From NCBI RefSeq assembly GCF_011745365.1, contig NW_024468914.1, positions 1,696,001 to 1,760,000 on the forward strand: a DNA stretch of 64,000 nt, read 5' to 3'. Below, in pieces: positions 25,001-35,933 of this stretch; within the stretch, counting starts at the first letter, position 1; each line of letters opens with the position of its first letter. This DNA comes from Cryphonectria parasitica EP155. Lineage: Eukaryota; Ascomycota; Sordariomycetes; Diaporthales; Cryphonectriaceae. A program made the translations under genes and the position numbers. The notes beneath the pieces were generated by a model, which worked only from the letters and a program-made list of their open reading frames with translations, ran no database searches and was not told the DNA's origin.

Positions 25001-25900
25001 AGCTTTTTCTTATTGCTCTGAAGCAAATTAACTTGCTGAGAATCTTGCTTCTATTGTTTTACTAATCTATTAACGCTCTAGCACTGTTTGGATTCGCTTA
25101 TTACTAGATTCTTCTCCTTAAACTGCTAGCCCTGCTGGTTTGAAAGTATATGAGAAGTTGTATGAAGCCTTTTTTTCTAAATATTCTTTAATCACTAGCT
25201 TCGATTCTGCGCTGTTAATTGTAACTATTTCTCTGAATACAGCTTGTTTCCATAAGATCTAGCTAATAGTTTAATCGATTTGAGAATTGTGCTTCTTAAG
25301 CTATGAAAGCTTTATAATCAGCTTATGCTGTACTATATCCGTAATATCAAAAGAAGCTCTAATTGCATATTCTTAGATTAAAATAGATAGATAATTAGTC
25401 TTCTTATTAATTATTTCTTAGTTATATGCAATAGATTGTTCTTCTATAATGCTAAGAGTATATGAGCATTTCTTCTATCTCTATTGTAGTTATGCTTAAT
25501 TAATGATATATAGAAATATAAAGTTTTTCTAAGCGCTACTATTCAATAGTATGCTATACTTGTATCCTTGAATATATATATTGAACTTAATATAAGCATA
25601 ATCTGTTCTGAAAGCTTTATATAGAAACTGTTCTAATCTAATTATCTGCAGTTTCTTTACAAACAATCCTATTCTTTTAGATTTGTTGAAAACTGCTTAT
25701 TCTTCTAAGCTTGCTTTGCTGCTTCTCAAGCAAGCTTCTTAGCTTGCTTTTGCTTATATCGTTATTATTCCTAGTTTTTCTTCTATTAATACTAATTGCA
25801 AATCTTGTTATTAATATGAATTGTACAGAGTATCGTTTTATACTGCTACCATTTTATTTTCTTGTTTATGCATTGCATAGAGCAGTTGTCTAGTAGTCCG
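22022..25900 (-). pseudogene. Gy1-B pol
   Basis: Reading leftward, the protease box is at 25532-25543 (NSSA) and RT at about 24050-24750 with the box at 24236-24247 reading YLNN. RNase H is at about 23530-23900 and integrase at about 22330-23500. The chromodomain is at about 22040-22290: the open piece 22094-22288 includes YKIEKILKHRDINSTREYLI followed by KWKGYSASENS, a good match to the chromodomain fold that targets such elements to modified histones. The coding frame ends KRKAST at the stop 22022-22024. Confidence 0.9.
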
Positions 25901-27815
25901 ATGTATGCATTGTAGTGCTATTTATTGAGAATCTTTCTGAAGCAGAGTTTCTGTTCTTTAATAGCTTAAAGGATTTGTTCTGATTCTCTAATGGAGAACT
26001 ATTCATATTATATCTTATCTAAGAAATGCATTTTGCAGCTATAATAAATGCAGGAGATTCAAGCTAATTCATAATATAGATTGTAAAGTAAGCTAATCCA
26101 AGAGTTTTTATCTTCCTATGCTTCGATGTTTTGCAAGAGAATGCAGATGAAGAGCTCTTCCAGCCCTATTCTGTAGATAAGATATTCAATCTATATTGTT
26201 TTCTTGTTCTATTCAATGCTGAAGGGAAATCTTCTTTTAAGCTTATTAGGCGTATTGTTTGCAGAAAGCTTCTGCAAGCTGCTAGGTTATTTGTTCTAGC
26301 TTGATTCTTCTATTGCTTAAGAGATATTCTTTATATTGCTTAGATATTTGTACTAGTAGCTAAGAGAGTATTATCTCTTATTCATATCTCTAATTATAAT
26401 GCTTAGCGTAAGCAATGAAGAATATTGAAGAGTATTATTGCTAAGCTCTTCTTTCAATGCCTGAATGCTCTGTTTTATAATATTAAAGCAGTCTGAATAG
26501 CTACTCATAAGAATGCTGAGCGTGCATTCTCGTTCTGCTGTTGCTATTTATCTGCAGTACTTAGATCTCTAAGAGAACTATTCTGAATCTTTCTTACTTG
26601 AAAGATATGTTAAGCAGTTATTATTATAGCAGAATATTCAGCTGAGACTTCCGTAATCAATAGAGTTCGATACTTGCTTCAAGAGAGTATTTTTGCTCAG
26701 TTGATTGGGTTTCTATCATCAAGCAATATTCATCTAGCATTCTTCCTGAATTAATTGCTATTTATTCTTTCAGAATTGATAGTAATTGCATACAATATAT
26801 TCTTATTTGTTGCAGTTATAGCAAGTAATACTATTCTTCTTGCTATACTGCTTATTAGCAGCATTGAGTTTCATAGAATCAGCATATATAGTGCTGCTCT
26901 GAGCTATACTACTATATCAACTGCTATTCTTATTTTGAAGTTTCTTGCTTATATTAGCTGGAAATCTCCAAATCTAGCTTCCTTTCTTCTTGAATTTCTT
27001 TACTTATTATTCATACAAACAGTTATTAATACAGATAGCTTGATTAGAGAATATTACAAAGTTCTCTAGCTAATTCTGCTTAGAGATTTCATCTTTAATA
27101 TCATTCTTAAATTCCTTATAATAATACTTTATAAGATTTTTGTTTTCTTATAAAAGTTATATTAAGAGTTGCTTAAATCTGATTATATAAGCAGAAGCTG
27201 ATTTGGTTTGCTTGAGATTTATGAGCTGCTAAGCTATAGTATATTCTTTATTGAAATTATTAAAGATTTTCTTAAGAGCTTTCTTAAAGCTTTCAAAAGA
27301 ATTAAATATATTCTTAGTATTCTGAGTATGCATATTGAGATTGTTCTGATGCTCCAAGTAGTTATATAGAGAAAGCTTGTATTAAATGAAAGCATTCTTT
27401 TCGAAACGAGTTTCTGCAAAGATAATTTTCTCAGATTTTATAATAAACTGGATTGCATAATATAAGAAATATGCTCTATAGTAAATAAGAAATCTATATA
27501 GCATTTTCTAATTGCTGTTATATATAGCGAGCTTGTTCATCTTATATGCTTTTCCAGCATCACTGGTAATTGCAGAGATGAACTGTATCTGCTGAGCTTA
27601 TTGAGCTAGCTAAGCTTGCTGATTAGCGATAGTAGCGCTCTGAGCCTGCTGTTGTTCATGCAGGTTCTGAATATGCTGAATAAGCTGGTATACCTAGTTA
27701 ACCAGTTCTTCCTGAGTAGAGGCATGCGAGGACGAAGAGGTTTCTGGAGAAGCTATTGTATTCCGTATTGCTTAAGAAGTAATACTGAACCGTTCTTGAA
27801 CAAGAGTTATCAAAA
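25901..27815 (-). pseudogene. Gy1-B gag and leader
   Basis: This is a single gag frame with TAA/TAG stops. The zinc knuckle at 26782-26823 reads CYNCNK, stop, EYIVCNY. The N-terminal Gln-rich part lies at about 27590-27760. Next to the 5' LTR the element-sense sequence TTTTGATAACTCTTGTTC is the probable primer-binding region (27798-27815). Open pieces at 26755-27069 and 27616-27873 on the plus strand are antisense shadows shared with other copies. Confidence 0.8.
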
Positions 27816-28297
27816 TGTAATAAGCACTGCAGCAATTCGAAGATTCCTAAGTATACGAAGGAGTTTATGCTAATAAGAGCAGTATTAAAGTATCAAGTTC
27901 TTGAATATGGAACTATACAAGTCTTAATAAGCAATGCAAGTATTTACTGCTTTTGAAGCTATTAGAATAGAAAGTAATCTGATACTTAGATTGATAACTG
28001 AAGAACTATCTGAAGGAAATCTATCTAATAATAAGAAATGTAAACCTTTATATATCTGGTTTTTCAGTTCCTTGCTTGCTGATAATCATCCTAGATCATC
28101 ACCGATCATTCCGGATCACTACTGATCACTAAGCGCTGGTGATCACTAGTGATCGTTCTATTGTCTGATTGGTTAGCCTGTAACCCTAACCCTGGGTTAC
28201 GTAATCCTTGTGAGTTATCCGATGTTGAGTCATGATACCTGGTCCTTGTTTGCCTGTGACTTGTTTCCGTGACCTGCATGTTGGATGGGTTATAACA
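27816..28297 (-). repeat. 5' LTR of Gy1 copy B
   Basis: This 482-bp LTR is the partner of 20739-21220, with the same GATCA-rich U3 at about 28082-28165. It ends ggatgggttataaca at the TSD. The differences from its partner are transitions. Confidence 0.96.
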
Positions 28298-28302
28298 AAA
28301 GC

Positions 28303-28426
28303 ATCCTAACAACAAGAACTAACTGATAAGAGAATTATTAACAAGTATGAAGAGATCTATAAGTCTGCACAAGAGCAGCTTGAGTATATAATTCCTGGGA
28401 ATAGGAATCTGGAAGAGAAAGGATTC
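28303..28426 (+). other. 3' non-coding tail of Gy2 copy A
   Basis: This 124-nt continuation of element A lies between the B insertion and A's 3' LTR. Its reverse complement matches the segment of copy F just inside its LTR at 34514-34640, which shows that B split one continuous sequence. No gene is seen. Confidence 0.9.
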
Positions 28427-28735
28427 TATTAGAGCTTGTATGTGCACAAAGGAAATAGGTAGCTCTTGCAATCCCTGATAGCAGTTCAGAGCTGCTGCGA
28501 GAGCTTCGCTCCGAAGCAGCGCTCTTATACAATGCTGCATAGCTATCAGGCTATTGTCATCCCATCTAGTCCAAGCTAATTGTGTATATAAGGGAAAGGG
28601 AAATAATAGATCCAGCAGCGAAAAGAGGAGAAGGGAGATAGATTCAGTAGTCCCTTTGAATGAAAGCATCAACAGAGCAGCTTGGGAGCAGCTTACACCC
28701 CTTTACCTCACTTGTGTGCTCTTTTTACTCTGACA
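28427..28735 (+). repeat. 3' LTR of Gy2 copy A
   Basis: This 309-bp LTR is the partner of 13880-14188 and ends ctctttttactctgaca. It is followed by the TSD tctag. Differences from the 5' LTR are C:T or G:A transitions. Confidence 0.96.
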
Positions 28736-28740
28736 TCTAG

Positions 28741-29578
28741 CTTTCTTTCTTCTTGAACTTTTCTATTCATCGTTCATACAAACGATTATCGATGCAGATA
28801 GCTTGATTAAAGAACGTTGCAAAGTTCTTCAGCCAATCCTGTTTGGAGATTTCATTCTTAATATCGTTCTTAAGTCTCTTATAATAGTATTTCATAAGAT
28901 TCTTATCTTCTTACGAAAGTCTTGCTGAGAGCTGCTTAAATCTGACTATATAAGCAGAAGCTGACTTAATCTGCTTAAGATCCATGAGCTGCTAAGCTAT
29001 AATGCATTCTTTGTTAGAATTACCAAAGATCTTCTTAAAAGCCTTCTTAAAGCTTTCAAAGAAATCAAATATATTCTTAATACTCTGGATATATACATTG
29101 AAATTATTCTAATGCTTTAAGTAGTTGCATAGAGAAGATTCGTACTAAATAAAAGCATCTTTCTCGAAACGAGTTTCTATAAGAATAATCTTCTCGAATT
29201 CCATAGTAAACTAGATTGCATAATACAAAAAGTACGCTCTATAATGAGTAAGGAATCTATGCAGCATCTTCTGATTGCTATTATATATAGCAAGCTTATT
29301 CATCTTATATGCTTTTCTAGCGCTACTAGTAATTGTAGAGATAAACTGCGCCTGCTGAGCTTATTGAGCTAGCTGAGCTTGTTGGTTAGCAATAGTAATG
29401 CTCTAAGCCTGCTGTTGTTCGCACAGATTCTGAATATACTGAATAAGCTAGTATACCTAATTAACTAGTTCCTTCTAAGTAGGGGCGTATAAGAACAAAG
29501 AGATTCCTGAAGAAGCTATCGTATTCCATATTGCTCAAGAGGTAATACTGAATCGTTCTTAAATAAGAGTTATCAAAA
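28741..29578 (-). pseudogene. Gy1-C gag, proximal part
   Basis: This is the N-terminal two-thirds of the copy C gag, separated from the rest by element A. It aligns over its whole length with copy B at about 26978-27815. The region next to the 5' LTR again contains the probable primer-binding sequence (antisense gttcttaaataagagttatcaaaa). Stops are TAA/TAG in the coding sense. Confidence 0.8.
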
Positions 29579-30042
29579 TATAATGAGTACTGTAGCAATT
29601 CGAAGATTCCTAAGTATATAAAGAGATTTATGCTAATAAGAGCAGTATCAAAATATCAAATCCTTGAATACGGAACTATACAAATCCTAATAAGCAATAC
29701 AAGTATTCACTGCCTTTGGAGCTACTCAGTATATGAAACTGAATACTTAGATTAATAACTGAAAAGCTATATATGAGATCTATCTAATGGGAATGAATGT
29801 ATTCTTATATATTCAGCTCTTTAGTTCTGTTAGTAGTGTTGGTTGTTGAATCTCTTGAATTACCTGAGTAATCCAACTGATTCGGATTACCATGGATTAG
29901 CCACTAATCCATCCTGATCCTATAATCCTAATCCTTGCTTATATAAGCCTTAGTTCTTGAAATGTTAAATCCTTCCCTGTCTTTTCGAACAGTTGTTCCG
30001 GGTGTCCTGGCTGGTGACCTGCATGTTGGATGAGTTATAACA
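29579..30042 (-). repeat. 5' LTR of Gy1 copy C
   Basis: This 464-bp LTR is the partner of 7726-8189. It ends gcatgttggatgagttataaca and is followed by the TSD tataa at 30043-30047. Confidence 0.96.
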
Positions 30043-30047
30043 TATAA

Positions 30048-30978
30048 GGAAAGCAGTATAGTAGAGGAACTTGTATATGCATTCCTTAGAATGATTATTG
30101 CTAATCATAGCATATCAGAAGAAGTAATCTTCGATAGAAACAGAAAGTTCAATTCAAAGTTTTGAATTTCGCTTATAAAACAGCTCAGAATACACTATAG
30201 AATATCTATAGCATTTCATCTGCAGATAGATAAATAGATAGAAAGAATAAATCAGATTATTGAATAGTATCTTCGATATTATATCAATCAGAAACAGAAT
30301 AACTGAATTAATCTATTGCTTCTTATACAATTCGCTTATAATAGTGCAGATATAAGCATAATAAAGAAGTTATTATTCTTTATATTCTATAAATACAACT
30401 CAACAGCTTATTACAAAGCACTGCTAGAAGCAGATGCAGAAGCTGCAGATAAAAGAGTTAAGAAGATTAAGAAAGTTTAGAAGAAACTCCGATTAGAACT
30501 ATAATTTATTCAAGAACGAATAGCACAATATGCAAATTCCAAAAGAATTGAGAAACCAATTCTACAGAAGGGAGATAAGATTTATTTACTTCGGAAAAAT
30601 ATTAAAATAATCAGATTCAGCAACAAACTTGATTACAAAAAGTTAAGCTTCTTCAAAATCTTGCAACAAATCTTTCTAGTTAACTACAAGTTAGCATTAT
30701 TTCATAGGATAAGGATATACTCAGTTTTCCACATCTCATTGCTGAAACCAGCAGCACAGAAAATACTAACAGATAATATAGCAGAAGTGGAAAATAATGA
30801 ATCAGAGTATAAGATAGAAAAGATTCTTAAGCATAGAAGCATAGATAATACAAGAGAATATCTCATTAAATGAAAAGAATATCTAGCAAGCGAAAATTCT
30901 TGGAAACTGCAGAAAAACGTTAAAAATGCTTAGGAAAAGATAGCTGAGTATTGGAAAAGGAAGGAAACCAGTACCTAA
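30048..30978 (+). pseudogene. Gy1-D pol, integrase 3' part and chromodomain
   Basis: This continues 5031-7725 after the C insertion. The integrase core reads FDRNRKFNSKF where DRGSKF-type is expected, then a degraded HPQTDGQTER-type stretch (AFHLQIDK, stop, IERINQI). The C-terminal domain (30661-30873 open) leads to a chromodomain at about 30790-30930: YKIEKILKHRSIDNTREYLI, then ENSWKLQKNV. The frame ends with TAA at 30976-30978, overlapping the stop of the antisense gene. Confidence 0.88.
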
Positions 30979-31592
30979 GACAATCGCTCCGCCCCGGACT
31001 GAGATCTAGGGGCCTCAGAGATCTCGCTCTCCAGAAAACCCGACCAATTCATCACTGCATTCCCCAAGTCCACAGAATTCCAATTAAATCCCTCAAAGGA
31101 AGGATCTCCAGCAATAGCAGCAAACTCCTCCGCAACTACGGAACGAACCCCAACAGCAATACGAGCTCGCTCCTCCTCAGCCTCTTCACGTTCTAGTTCC
31201 TTCATACTGGAAAGGCTTCAGCAAACAGCTTTCATTATCCTCTCAAACTATAAACGTTTCTGTTTTCGCAAACGTTCTATCTCTGTAGCAGCGTTGCGCA
31301 GCTGCCCCTCAGCACTCTCAAGTTGGTTCTCCAGATATTAGTATTGGATGCCTATCTAGCGAATTTCTGCTGCGCTTAGCTCTTGGATATTGCACTGGGA
31401 GCAGCTCAGGCAGATGCATTCAGCATAACAAGAGGAATTCTCAGCAGAAATCTAACAAAGCTGAATACTATAATCCTTGCAGAAAGAACAGAAAGACATG
31501 GTAATAGTATTTGTAAGAATCAGGGAAAGAAGAGAATTCTTTTGTCTAGTCTTCTCAGCATGAGAACGAGATTTGTTAACTCTATTCAATAT
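30975..31592 (-). pseudogene. Antisense gene of Gy1-D (206 codons)
   Basis: One frame of 206 codons runs from a lost ATG (ata, 31590-31592) to TAG at 30975-30977. The N-terminus is Cys-rich: CSFC, then SSCYAEC and CSQC, the C-x2-C pairs of a probable zinc-binding module. A coiled-coil-like part follows (QLRNAATEIERLRKQKR). The last 76 codons (30975-31205) are open and hold FNWNSVDLGNAVMNWSGFLE and end GAERLS. Stops are few compared with pol of the same element. It converges on pol with a 2-nt stop overlap. Function is unknown; a transcriptional or structural helper role is a guess. Confidence 0.72.
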
Positions 31593-31684
31593 CTCAATTA
31601 GAAAGGCAAGATCATGTATACAGAGGATTTGCCAGAATACTTACAAAAGATCGTTGAAAATAACGACTAATAGAAGGGAGATAA
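31593..31684 (+). promoter_or_regulatory. Gy1-D segment between antisense gene and 3' LTR, with polypurine tract
   Basis: This short segment must hold the polypurine tract that primes plus-strand DNA synthesis; agaagggagataa directly abuts the LTR start tgttataac. It would also hold any promoter of the antisense gene that is not in the LTR. Confidence 0.65.
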
Positions 31685-32140
31685 TGTTATAACTCATCCA
31701 ATATGCAGATTACAGAATAGATTACAAATAACAGGAATCAGATATTAAGAACTCAATATCCTAACAAAGTATTGATTATATAATCCAGAATTAGAGTTAT
31801 AAGTATAACTAATCAGAAAGAATAGCTTCAGATATATGCTATCCAGAGCTAGCAGGATAACTTGGATATATTACTATTCAACATATCTATACTGAAGAGC
31901 TGAATATATAAGAACACGTTCATTACCATTAGATAGATTCAGTACATAGCTCTTCAGTTATCAATCTAAGTATCAGATTACTCTCTACTCTGATAGCCCT
32001 AAAGGCAGTGAATACTTGCATCGCTTACTGAGACTTGTATGGTTCCGTATTCAAGGACTTGGCACTTTGATACCGCTCTTGTTAGCATAAACCCTCTTCG
32101 TATACTTAGGAATCTTCGGATTGCTGCAGTGCTCATTACA
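31685..32140 (+). repeat. 3' LTR of Gy1 copy D
   Basis: This 456-bp LTR is less mutated than its 5' partner. TATA box tatataag lies within 31905-31915. The stem arms actgaagagct at 31891-31901 and agctcttcagt at 31948-31958 are perfect. It is followed by the TSD ctaat. Confidence 0.96.
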
Positions 32141-32145
32141 CTAAT

Positions 32146-33480
32146 GCTATCTCAGATTGCAAAAAGTATGCAAAGTTCGATTTAAAGATATAAAAGAAAG
32201 AAGTAATTCTAATTCTTTCAAGTTAATTCTTTATAAGAATCAGTATTAATATTCAATATATAGCTAAGAATAGTAATTATAGATATCTTGCGAAAGCTTG
32301 CTGTAATCTAATCAGCTATATGCTTGCAAGATTTCTCAAGAAAGCTATAGCTGCAGAAATGAGAAAATTCATTTTGGAAGAGATTATTCTTGTATTTGAA
32401 TGCTTTCTCAAAATTACTGTTAATAGAGAATCAGAAAATAAAGCTAAAATAGCTAAGATTATTAGAGCTTTTAAAATCTTGCTTATTTAAATCTTTAGTT
32501 ACAATTTCTATACTTAAGAACAAGTAAAAGCTAATTATCTTTTCTTAGCAAGTATTCTTACTAAGCTAGCTAATGCTTAATTCTAAAGATGAAAGCAATA
32601 CTTAAGATTTATATTCTTTGCTAAAAGAATTATAATCTGCTAATTGTATAAATACAGCTTTTTCTATTTGATTTTCGATTAAAAGCTATTTATTCCAATT
32701 GAAACTGAAATTCTAATATAAAGAGTTCTTATATAAACTGAAAACTAATTCTCTTAGAAAGCGTTTAAAATGTAGTTAAGAATAATTATAGCTAAGAAAG
32801 ATAATATGCAGAAAGCAATTAAAGCTATTTAGATATACTATTAAAAGATTATAGCTAAAAGTTAAATGCAGAATCTAATACGAAAATCTCAACTGAATAT
32901 CGAAGATCTTATGCTTATTTATAATTATATTCGAAAAATAAGCTATTTATATAATACTAAGATCTCTTATAAGTAAAAGAGTTTATATCTAATTGCTTAG
33001 ATTCTAAATAAATATGCTTATAAGCTTAAGATTATAAACAGAGTTCTGCTAAAAAGCATATATTTAGCTACTAATCTCAAAAAGTTTATATGAAATATAA
33101 ATAGCATTTAGAAATCTAAGATGCTTATACTTTAAGAAGAAGATATTAAGCTTCAATCTAGCTAATTATTAGTAGAAAAGCTGGATTTAATGAAAGCTTT
33201 CTAGCAAGAGGAATCAAATAATAATATTCTTAAAGTTTAGAAAGCAGATTCAAGCAATAATGCTACATTCTGAATTCCAAATATCATTAAGTATAACTCT
33301 ATATCTAGCTAAATTAGTTCTAATCTAGAGATTATTAATCTAGCAATTAAAGCGGATAATAATACTGAGAATGGAAATGAAGTTAGTAATAGTAAATATT
33401 TTATATAAGCAGCAGAGAAGAAGAAGTAAGAATAGGAGAAAGCAAATAGAAGTAGAATATTTATATTAATTTTAACTAAA
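32146..33480 (+). pseudogene. Gy3 gypsy pol, integrase 3' part
   Basis: This continues 416-2400 in the same frame once D and one ctaat are removed. It begins in the zinc-domain C-x2-C (DCKKY), then the catalytic core. VNRESENKAKI at about 32420-32450 corresponds to the DRGSEN block, with Asp changed to Asn. A long C-terminal region follows to about 33130 with stops only as TAA/TAG. 33130-33480 is a degraded tail. The 3' end and LTR are not identified. Confidence 0.75.
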
Positions 33481-34204
33481 TCAGCATTTCTAGCTCATAA
33501 GAAAGATTGATTTCTTTCTATTTATATTTTCTTTTTATTTACAAAATATATTTTCTTTTCATCTTTTCTATTCCATCTTATATATTTTGCTAGAAAAGAA
33601 GGAATAAAATATCATCTGCTACTACTTGCTATAGAATACTATAAATCTACCTAAAAATTTCAAAGTATCCAGTATAGAGCATATTAATCAGCTTTGAAGC
33701 TATTTTCGTTATTCAAAAATTGCAGTATATTGAAATATAATGCATAAAAAATGTAAAGTATTAAAGAAATACTGCAATCTATAGAAACTTCTTACTTTTA
33801 TATATTATTCTTATTATTAGAATATTTGTAAATATCATTCAATAGCTTTCTTCTTATTCTATTCAGATTTATATTATTCATATTATTCGCTAAAGAATTG
33901 TTATTAAAAATAGAGAAAGAATCTTAAGATTAAACAAACTTAGCTTATTTCTTAATATGAAATCCTATTATAGCCTTGCTCTTGCTTTTATCCTTACTGC
34001 AAGATATAGATTATAAAGCTGTCTGCTTAGATCTAAATATTCTCTTCTTAGAAGCAGAAGAAGCAGTATTCTTTTTGCTAATCTATATAGATAAAGTTAG
34101 CAATAATCTTCTTAAGTATTGCAATTATAATTAATTATAAAACTTATAGTATTCTATAAGTATTATTTTCTTAGCATAAGAAAAATCTATTTAATCTGAT
34201 TATA
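33481..34204 (+). pseudogene. Unidentified remnant K, 5' part
   Basis: Very AT-rich sequence with no recognised family. The first half (33481-33850) shows nothing I can support. From about 33900 a frame with few stops exists in each of two registers, and neither gives a clear domain. It is split at 34204 by Gy2 copy F (TSD ttata 34200-34204) and resumes at 51551. It could belong to the same unit as the long frame at 53090-54360. Confidence 0.35.
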
Positions 34205-34513
34205 TATCAGAGTAAAAAGAGCACACAAGTGAGGTGAAGAGGTGTGAGCTGCTCCCAAGCCGCTCTGTTAACGCTTTCATTCAAAGGAACTACTGAATCT
34301 ATCTTCCTCCTCCTCTTTTCGCTGCTGAATCTGTTATTCCCCTTTCCCTTATATACACAATTAGCCTGAACTAGATGGGATGATAATAGCCTGATAGCTA
34401 TGCAGCATTGTATAAGAGCGCTGCTTCGAAGCAAAGCTCTTGCAGCAGCTCTAAACTGCTACCAGGGATTGCAAGAGCTATCTATTTCCTTTGTATGCAT
34501 ACAAGCTCTAACA
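34205..34513 (-). repeat. 3' LTR of Gy2 copy F
   Basis: The 309-bp LTR starts tatcagagtaaaaagagc on the plus strand and ends agctctaaca. Small open frames inside it (34207-34434 minus, and 34400-34621 plus extending just past it) are shared LTR frames, not genes. Confidence 0.95.
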
Positions 34514-34969
34514 GAATCCTTTCTCTTCCAGATTTTTATTTCCAGGAACTATACGCTCAAGCTGCTCTTGTACAGATCTATAGATCTCTTTATACTTATT
34601 AATAGTTCTTTTATCAGTTAGTTCTTATTATTAGAATGCCTTGCTCTAGAGAGCTAAGTTTTCCTCTGCTAATAAGTTATATGATGTTGTAAAGATTGCT
34701 CTAGCACTAGTATAGTGCAGATGCAGCATAGTTACAAAGACTATGCAGCTTAGTACAGTTATCTATGCTACTATAATTTCGGAATAGCTTCTAAAGCTAG
34801 ATAACAGGATTATCTGAAGTATGCATGCTAGTAGAGCACTATTGCTTCCTATTTCGCTCTTGCACTTGAATTCCCCTTTCTTTCTATTTTTTCCTTTCCT
34901 TAGCTACTACAGCAGCAGCAGCAACAATAACAATAATAGCAGCAATAGCATAGTATATATATCTCTATT

Positions 34970-35933
34970 CTTTAAAGCATTGCATAAAAGCTAATTCATT
35001 GCAGATATCTTCTTTTATTACTATTAATATATCTAGAAAGGCTATACTAGCTTCTGAGATCTCTGAGAATCAGATCGCTTCTGAAGCTTCGGAGGCTAGC
35101 AATGCTTCCTCCAGCGCTATTGATGCAGTACTCCCTTCTCGCCATCCTCTGCTCTCGAGCGCTCCTGCTGCTCTTGCGTTCTCTCCCTCTTGTAGCTGCT
35201 GCAGCGGTCAGCGTAGTAGCTGCAAAGCTTCCGCCAGCAAGAAGCGCAAGAGAGCCTCTCCCTCGCCCTCGCTCTCTCTCTCGCTCCTCTTCAAATCTCT
35301 CAAAACTCCTGCTCCGAAAGCTCCGCCTCCTGTTACTCTTACAGCTTCCATAAGTACTCATATATATTGTATATACAGCGCTGTACTAATATTGCTAAGC
35401 TGTTAAAAGGAAGAAGGTTTCTGAGGGATCGGATGCAGTGCATCTCCTTGCTAGCTAGTGCTAGGAATGCATGCATCGCTGCATTTAGAAGCTTGAGATC
35501 CAGTGCTGAAATCAATTAGATGCGCTAGTTTCCTTGCTTTACAAATCCTTATATTGATTCATTATAAGCTTCAATGCTTGTTATTTTCGATATACTTGCA
35601 GTAACTACTTTTACTAGCTTGTAAATAGTATTATCTCTGCTCTCTCTTGTTTTTCGTACTGCTTATAAGCTATTATAGCTTTCTTATAAAGCGGATTTAG
35701 CTCTGAATAATGCTTGCTCCTTTGGTTAAGAGCTGACTAATAAGAACTTGCAGAATATTCTTCAGCTGATATGCTCTATAAGCGCTGCTTCTGCGCTAGT
35801 AGTTAGCGCATCTTCTGCTTCTATTATAAGCAAGGAGTTGATATTGCTGCTTCAGCGCAGTATTAGCGCTCTGAAGATGCTAGCTGAAGCAGCTCGCAAG
35901 CTTTCTGAAGTAGCTTCCAAAGAGGGAGAATAA
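34970..35933 (+). pseudogene. Antisense gene of Gy2-F
   Basis: This is the second copy of the Gy2 antisense gene and confirms the one at 19443-20410. The open piece 34999-35406 contains the Ser/Pro/Ala-rich part and the SASKKRKRASP cluster. At 35350 the candidate donor reads ataagt (gtaagt in copy A). The second frame starts near 35400, after the branch-like ctaat. It runs to the stop at 35931-35933 with six TAA/TAG breaks and an open end at 35748-35933 (KMLAEAARKLSEVASKEGE, helical). Codon-for-codon agreement with copy A in both parts suggests a real coding unit of roughly 300 aa. Start uncertain; function unknown. Confidence 0.62.

Larger units (their letters stand above)
20739..28297 (-). 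mobile_element. Gy1 copy B (minus), innermost element of nest 1
   Basis: This is an uninterrupted full-length Gy1 element of 7559 bp. Both LTRs are 482 bp (20739-21220 and 27816-28297) and the TSD aaagc is at 20734-20738 and 28298-28302. It entered the 3' non-coding part of Gy2 copy A, which resumes at 28303 and ends with its 3' LTR. As the deepest insertion it must be the youngest event in this nest. Even so it carries stops throughout gag and pol. Confidence 0.97.
13880..28735 (+). mobile_element. Gy2 copy A: Ty3/gypsy element, nested in C
   Basis: This is a full-length plus-strand Gy2 element. Its LTRs are both 309 bp and the TSD tctag lies at 13875-13879 and 28736-28740. It is interrupted at 20739-28297 by Gy1 copy B; the remaining length is 7292 bp, exactly that of the second Gy2 copy F. 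Order: LTR, gag with several zinc knuckles, protease, RT, RNase H, integrase, chromodomain-like end, antisense gene, 3' non-coding tail, LTR. It sits in the gag of Gy1-C, whose sequence rejoins cleanly (ctggaaatcttcaag-tctag-ctttc), as the unbroken copy B at 26958-26985 confirms. Confidence 0.95.
7726..30042 (-). mobile_element. Gy1 copy C (minus), nested in D
   Basis: This is a full-length minus-strand Gy1 element. Both LTRs are 464 bp (7726-8189 and 29579-30042) and the TSD tataa is at 7721-7725 and 30043-30047. It is interrupted at 13880-28735 by Gy2 copy A; without it and one TSD it is 7456 bp. Left to right it shows the 3' LTR, the antisense gene (reading rightward), pol and gag (reading leftward), and the 5' LTR. 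It entered the integrase core of D. Confidence 0.95.
2401..32140 (+). mobile_element. Gy1 copy D: Ty3/gypsy chromovirus, host of nest 1
   Basis: This is a full-length plus-strand Gy1 element. Its LTRs are both 456 bp and it is flanked by the TSD ctaat at 2396-2400 and 32141-32145. It is interrupted at 7726-30042 by copy C (which contains A, which contains B); without these it is 7418 bp. Order: LTR, gag, protease, RT, RNase H, integrase, chromodomain, antisense gene, LTR. The integrase frame is restored when C and one tataa copy are removed (LSYKESS across 7725/30048). It inserted into the Gy3 integrase. It cannot be autonomous because every domain carries stops or active-site changes. Confidence 0.95.
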
